Of a stretch of 64,000 nt of DNA, positions 60,941 to 64,000 are shown in pieces. The DNA is from Saccharothrix sp. NRRL B-16314 (GTDB lineage: Bacteria > Actinomycetota > Actinomycetes > Mycobacteriales > Pseudonocardiaceae), in assembly GCF_000716595.1 (NCBI RefSeq), contig NZ_JNXC01000024.1, positions 42,961-106,960 of the forward strand. The letters run 5' to 3'. The notes beneath the pieces are model-generated. The model saw nothing but the letters and a program-made list of their open reading frames with translations. It did not search any database and was not told where the DNA came from. Every line of letters begins with the position of its first letter. Positions within the stretch are counted from its first letter, which is position 1. The position numbers and the translations under genes were made by a program.

Positions 60941-61571
60941 CTACAGGGGCCTGGGGTTCGACCCCACGCCGGGCAGCGCGGGGGCGGTGGCGGCGGCCAG
61001 TGAGCGGTGCTCGGTCGCCTTCACGGTCCCCGGTGAGCCGCCGGAGGGGTGGACGGGTGCGGCGGCGGACGGGTTCAGGACCCGGTTGGAGGCGGTGGTG
61101 TCGGAGCTGACGGCGGTGCGGCGCGCGATGCGCGCGGCGGCCGAGGTGCTCGACGGCTGGGCCACCACGCTGCTGGGCAACCAGCGGCGGGCCGAGGAGC
61201 TGGACCGGCGCGCGGTGAGCCTGCGGCGGGCGCTCGCCGACGCCGCCGACGACGTCGACCGGACCGGCGCGATGGCCGCGTTCACCGCCGCCGACGGCGA
61301 GGCCCACGAGCGGGCCGTGACGCGGCACGACGACCTGCGGCGGCAGCTGGACGAGGTGCTGGAGGAGGCCCGGCTGTTGGAGCGCGACCACCGCGCGGAG
61401 GCGAGGCGGGTCGCCGAACGGCTGCGCGCCGAGGAGCCGTCGACCGCGATCGCGGACACCCTCGCCGGCTTCTCGTCGATCACCGCCGAACTGGCGTCCG
61501 TGCTGCTCGGCGGTAGTCGGCCGGCGGCGGGCAACGGCGCGGCGGCGGCGTTCCGGGCGGGGCTCGGGTGA
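60933..61571 (+). CDS. WXG-motif helical protein
   Basis: The 212-residue protein contains GWTG near residue 40 and long helices after it (AAAEVLDGWATTLLGNQRRAEELDRRA). The start overlaps the preceding gene by 8 bases and its stop overlaps the next (GTGA). It is in the same operon and probably another secretion substrate, with an acidic tail but no toxin domain visible. Confidence 0.65.
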   Translation: MTDYRGLGFDPTPGSAGAVAAASERCSVAFTVPGEPPEGWTGAAADGFRTRLEAVVSELTAVRRAMRAAAEVLDGWATTLLGNQRRAEELDRRAVSLRRALADAADDVDRTGAMAAFTAADGEAHERAVTRHDDLRRQLDEVLEEARLLERDHRAEARRVAERLRAEEPSTAIADTLAGFSSITAELASVLLGGSRPAAGNGAAAAFRAGLG

Positions 61572-62125
61572 GACTCGATCCCGTGCCGGGGGTGACCCCG
61601 GTGGCACTCGGCACCCCCGAGCACACCGCGGCGGAGCTGTTAGCCGTGCTGCGCCGGCTCAAGGGAACCCGTGACCCCGGCCTCGAGGTGTCCGCGACGC
61701 AGGCGGCCGAACTGGCGCACCGCCACGGCGCCGGGCTGCTGGCCGTGGTCGAGCACTCGGACGCGGACCCGGCGCTGCTGATGGCCTGCGTGGTCCCGGT
61801 CGACCGGCCCGGACTGGACTTCCCCCTCGACGGTCCGGCGATCCGCGAGGTCACCCGCGGTGAGACGGCGACCGGCTACCCGGTGATGATCGTGGAGCGC
61901 ATCCCGGTGGCCGGGCCGGGCGCCCAGTTGCAGGTCGTGGTGACCGATCCGGACCAACCGCGGCTGGCGGTGTTCACGCTGCACTCGCCGACCGGGCGCG
62001 GGTGGCTCGACGTGGCGGGCGTCGCGGGCCGGTTCGTGTCGGGGATGCGGTTCAGCGACCCCGGAACTCGCTCGGCGTCCGGCCGACCACCTGGCGGAAC
62101 GTCCGGGAGAAGTGCGCGGCGCTGA
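61568..62125 (+). CDS. Hypothetical protein, last gene of the type VII cluster
   Basis: The 185-residue protein matches no family known to me. It has a mixed alpha/beta core (about 35-160, LLAVVEHSDADPALLMACVVPV and VVVTDPDQPRLAVFTLHSP), a layout reminiscent of ESX-associated accessory proteins. The last about 24 residues (from DPGTRSASGRPP) overlap the convergent AraC gene by 74 bases and are low complexity, so the natural end was probably near residue 160. A TTA codon occurs at codon 25. Confidence 0.6.
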   Translation: MRLDPVPGVTPVALGTPEHTAAELLAVLRRLKGTRDPGLEVSATQAAELAHRHGAGLLAVVEHSDADPALLMACVVPVDRPGLDFPLDGPAIREVTRGETATGYPVMIVERIPVAGPGAQLQVVVTDPDQPRLAVFTLHSPTGRGWLDVAGVAGRFVSGMRFSDPGTRSASGRPPGGTSGRSARR

Positions 62126-62819
62126 CGAAACCGCAGTCCTTGGCGATCTCGCCGATGCCGCGGGCCGCCTTCGCCGGGTCGGCCAGCAACGCCTTCGCCC
62201 GGTCGATCCGCAGGCCCCGGATGCGTTCGGACACGCCCTGCCCGTCGTCGAACAGCTGGTAGAGGCGGCGGCGGGAGATGAACAACGCCTCGGCGACCCG
62301 GTCCGCGCCCAGGGTCGGGTCCGCCAGGTGCTCCCGCATGTACTCCACTGCTTCGCGCCGCCGTGCCACCAGCGAGTCCACGCGTTCCAACTCGGCGCGC
62401 AGGGCGCTGCGCAGCACCAGCTCGGCCAGCCCGAAGAGGTGGTGGGACAGGCCGTGCGGGTCGAGGACGTGCGCGGCGGCGAGCACGTGCGCCACCGCGC
62501 CGGAGAAGACGGAGCGAAGCGCCCCGTCGACCGGAACCGGTTGGAACATCAACGGTTTCAGCTCGCCGAAGCCGACCGTCAGCCGCGCCTCGGCCACCGT
62601 CAGCATCACCACGCTCGGCAGGACGTGCAGCGCGCAGTCGGGAAACCGAAGCGCCGTCCCGTTGCCGGGCACGCCCGTCGGTACCGCGCAGCCGACGAGC
62701 AGTTGGATGTGCTCGGGCGTGGGCGCACCCCCGCTGAGCGCGGCTTTGGCCGCCGCCGCACCGGATGCCCGCACCGTGAGGAACCCGCCGGCCACGTCCA
62801 CGGTGAGCAGCGTAGCCAC
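62052..62819 (-). CDS. AraC-family transcriptional regulator
   Basis: The 255-residue protein has an N-terminal ligand-like domain and a C-terminal AraC double helix-turn-helix (VAEALFISRRRLYQLFDDGQGVSERIRGLRIDRAK, then CGFVSAAHFSRTFRQVVGRTPSEFR). GTG 62819 is the only practical start. It is convergent with the type VII substrate cluster and divergent from the EspG gene, so it may control either. Confidence 0.85.
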   Translation of the reverse strand: MATLLTVDVAGGFLTVRASGAAAAKAALSGGAPTPEHIQLLVGCAVPTGVPGNGTALRFPDCALHVLPSVVMLTVAEARLTVGFGELKPLMFQPVPVDGALRSVFSGAVAHVLAAAHVLDPHGLSHHLFGLAELVLRSALRAELERVDSLVARRREAVEYMREHLADPTLGADRVAEALFISRRRLYQLFDDGQGVSERIRGLRIDRAKALLADPAKAARGIGEIAKDCGFVSAAHFSRTFRQVVGRTPSEFRGR

Positions 62820-62873
62820 CGGTGTCGCTCAACCGGCCGCGGAAGACGGCGCGGGCCGCTACCTTCGTTCCCC

Positions 62874-63632
62874 ATGGCGCGACGTTCGGCGACCGCGGTC
62901 GTCCTGTCCCACCTGGAGTTCGACCTGCTGTGGGAGGACTTGGGGGTGGGTGAACCGCCGTACCCGCTCGAAGTGCCCTCGCACGGCGAGACGATGGGCG
63001 AACGCGACGCGCTGGGCGCCGACGTCCTCCGCACGTTGACCGAGGCGGGTCTGGCGGACGGCGAGGAGGTCTCGCCCGAGCTGGAGGACCTGTTCGGCCT
63101 GCTGTGCCACGGCGCGACCTCGATCGACGCCCTGGTCTTCCGGCCGCACCCGTGGCGGGTGCTGGCGACGGCCAGGGGCACCCGCGGCGTCCTGGCCGTG
63201 CTGAACGACCACGAGGTGGCCCTGGAGCCCATCACCGACCTGGCGTCCGCGATCACCAGGGTCATCGGCGACGCACCGGCCGGCCCGGGTGACCAGGTGC
63301 GACTGCCCAGGTCCGCCTTCTCCGCCGCGATGGACGCCTACGCCACGTCCGGCCACGCCGCGATGGAACGCGCGCTCGCGCAGGCGCACGTCACCGGCCG
63401 CGCCACCCGGTCGATCACCACCCTGGTCGACTCCGCGCGCCAGTCGACCGGTCAACTGGCGGTCAACGGCCCCGCCGGCCGCTCCCGCACCCTGAGCTGG
63501 ACCGACACCGCCGCCGGCCGCTACGCCCTCACCACCGAGCGGTTGGGTGACGAGGAGTGGGTCCACGTCTCCCCGGCCGACACCCCGTGGCTGACCCGCC
63601 ACCTGACCGCGCTGCTGGCCGGTTCCGCCTAG
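62874..63632 (+). CDS. EspG-family ESX secretion-associated chaperone
   Basis: The 252-residue protein resembles EspG, which binds PE/PPE proteins in the cytosol and delivers them to the ESX machinery. The fit rests on the overall pattern (VLSHLEFDLLWEDLGVGEPPYPLEV at the start, ATARGTRGVLAVLNDHEV, DEEWVHVSPAD). TACCTT (62860-62865) ends 9 bases before ATG 62874. It supports the assignment of the preceding genes as PPE/WXG-type substrates. Confidence 0.7.
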   Translation: MARRSATAVVLSHLEFDLLWEDLGVGEPPYPLEVPSHGETMGERDALGADVLRTLTEAGLADGEEVSPELEDLFGLLCHGATSIDALVFRPHPWRVLATARGTRGVLAVLNDHEVALEPITDLASAITRVIGDAPAGPGDQVRLPRSAFSAAMDAYATSGHAAMERALAQAHVTGRATRSITTLVDSARQSTGQLAVNGPAGRSRTLSWTDTAAGRYALTTERLGDEEWVHVSPADTPWLTRHLTALLAGSA

Positions 63633-63663
63633 CGCACCGGCTCGGCGTGGGATGTCAGGAGTG

Positions 63664-64000
63664 TCAGGCCGCGATGGGCACGGGTGGTCGGTGGAGCAGG
63701 TTCTGGCGCGGTAGCTGGGCGGGGTCGACGTGACGCGGTGGGATGAACGCGGGTATGCCGCCGGTCATGGTGATTCGCCGGCGTGAGTGGTGGACGAGGC
63801 TGTGGTGGGTGCGGCAGAGCAGGACGAGGTTTGCGAGGTCGGTGTCGCCGCCTTCGGACCAGTGGCGCACGTGGTGGGCGTCGCACCATTTCGGTGGTCG
63901 CCCGCAGCCGGGGAACGCGCAGCCCCGGTCGCGGGTGTGCAGCGCCTTGCGCTGCGCCACGCTCACCGTCCGCTTCGTCCGCCCCAGGTCCAGCACCTCG
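63664..64000 (-). CDS. HNH endonuclease, C-terminal part
   Basis: The frame is open at the right edge and ends with TGA at 63664, so only about the last 112 residues are seen. The HNH motif is complete: CAFPGCGRPPKWCDAHHVRHW, then DLANLVLLCRTHH. This is the end of a DUF222/HNH (13E12-like) protein, a repetitive family in actinobacteria. Whether the start is intact is outside the window. Confidence 0.85.
   Translation of the reverse strand, partial: EVLDLGRTKRTVSVAQRKALHTRDRGCAFPGCGRPPKWCDAHHVRHWSEGGDTDLANLVLLCRTHHSLVHHSRRRITMTGGIPAFIPPRHVDPAQLPRQNLLHRPPVPIAA

Overview
The window is a GC-rich (roughly 70% or more), densely packed actinobacterial chromosome segment. Many features point to a filamentous actinomycete of the Pseudonocardiales (Saccharothrix, Actinosynnema or Lentzea-like): GTG starts, ATGA/GTGA stop-start overlaps, leaderless promoters (TANNNT about 7 nt before the start codon), a WhiJ-type XRE/DUF397 pair, SARP and FxSxx-COOH genes, type VII secretion substrates, and secreted polysaccharide-degrading enzymes. 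The genus is inference. I saw no rRNA, tRNA or CRISPR array. No gap between genes exceeds about 265 bases.

Layout. 1-7148: an FxSxx-COOH peptide-modification locus (radical SAM fxsB, truncated by the window edge; precursor fxsA ending in FESSL; large fxsT), an unrecognised protein with two similar segments, and a cation/proton antiporter. 7163-10389: two translationally coupled P-loop ATPases of unknown job. 10607-13786: a zinc-ribbon SDR protein without the usual catalytic Tyr, divergent from a SLOG-SLATT plus SLATT pair typical of nucleotide-signal conflict systems. 13844-18947: a LysR regulator and a cassette resembling GriI/GriH (3-amino-4-hydroxybenzoate synthesis), with an acyl-AMP ligase and an isopentenyl diphosphate isomerase. 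18974-23232: a long inverted repeat, then a LacI-regulated pair of secreted carbohydrate-binding proteins (DUF1996, GH16). 23318-28526: a DUF998 membrane protein, an acyl-CoA ligase with TetR regulator, a YbjN-like protein and a secreted GH5 enzyme.

28642-32301: two ClpP paralogues, one without its catalytic Ser, with a ClgR/PopR-like regulator, then a WhiJ-like regulatory group. 32396-36515: a glutamate-cysteine ligase family enzyme, a phosphopantetheinyl transferase coupled to a phosphoesterase, a lone DUF4096 protein and a small protein. 36522-39410: a 962-residue protein with a degenerate cyclase-like domain, three TIR-like domains and a STAND/AAA ATPase. 39432-43541: a four-gene operon for a LytS/LytR-controlled solute symporter. 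44062-52700: a SARP regulator, a DUF3516 helicase with a secreted hydrolase, and a NarL-type two-component pair. 52761-55161: an ECF metal transporter with CbiQ and CbiO fused. 55187-58930: an LPMO with a CebR-like operator, an MFS exporter, an SRPBCC protein and a kinase. 59035-63632: a type VII secretion substrate cluster with EspG and an AraC regulator. 63664-64000: the end of an HNH endonuclease.

Common threads are a secreted plant/fungal polymer degradation set under LacI/CebR-like palindromes, and several NTPase or TIR/SLOG proteins of the kind found in bacterial conflict and signalling systems (fxsT, the ATPase pair, SLOG-SLATT, the triple-TIR protein).
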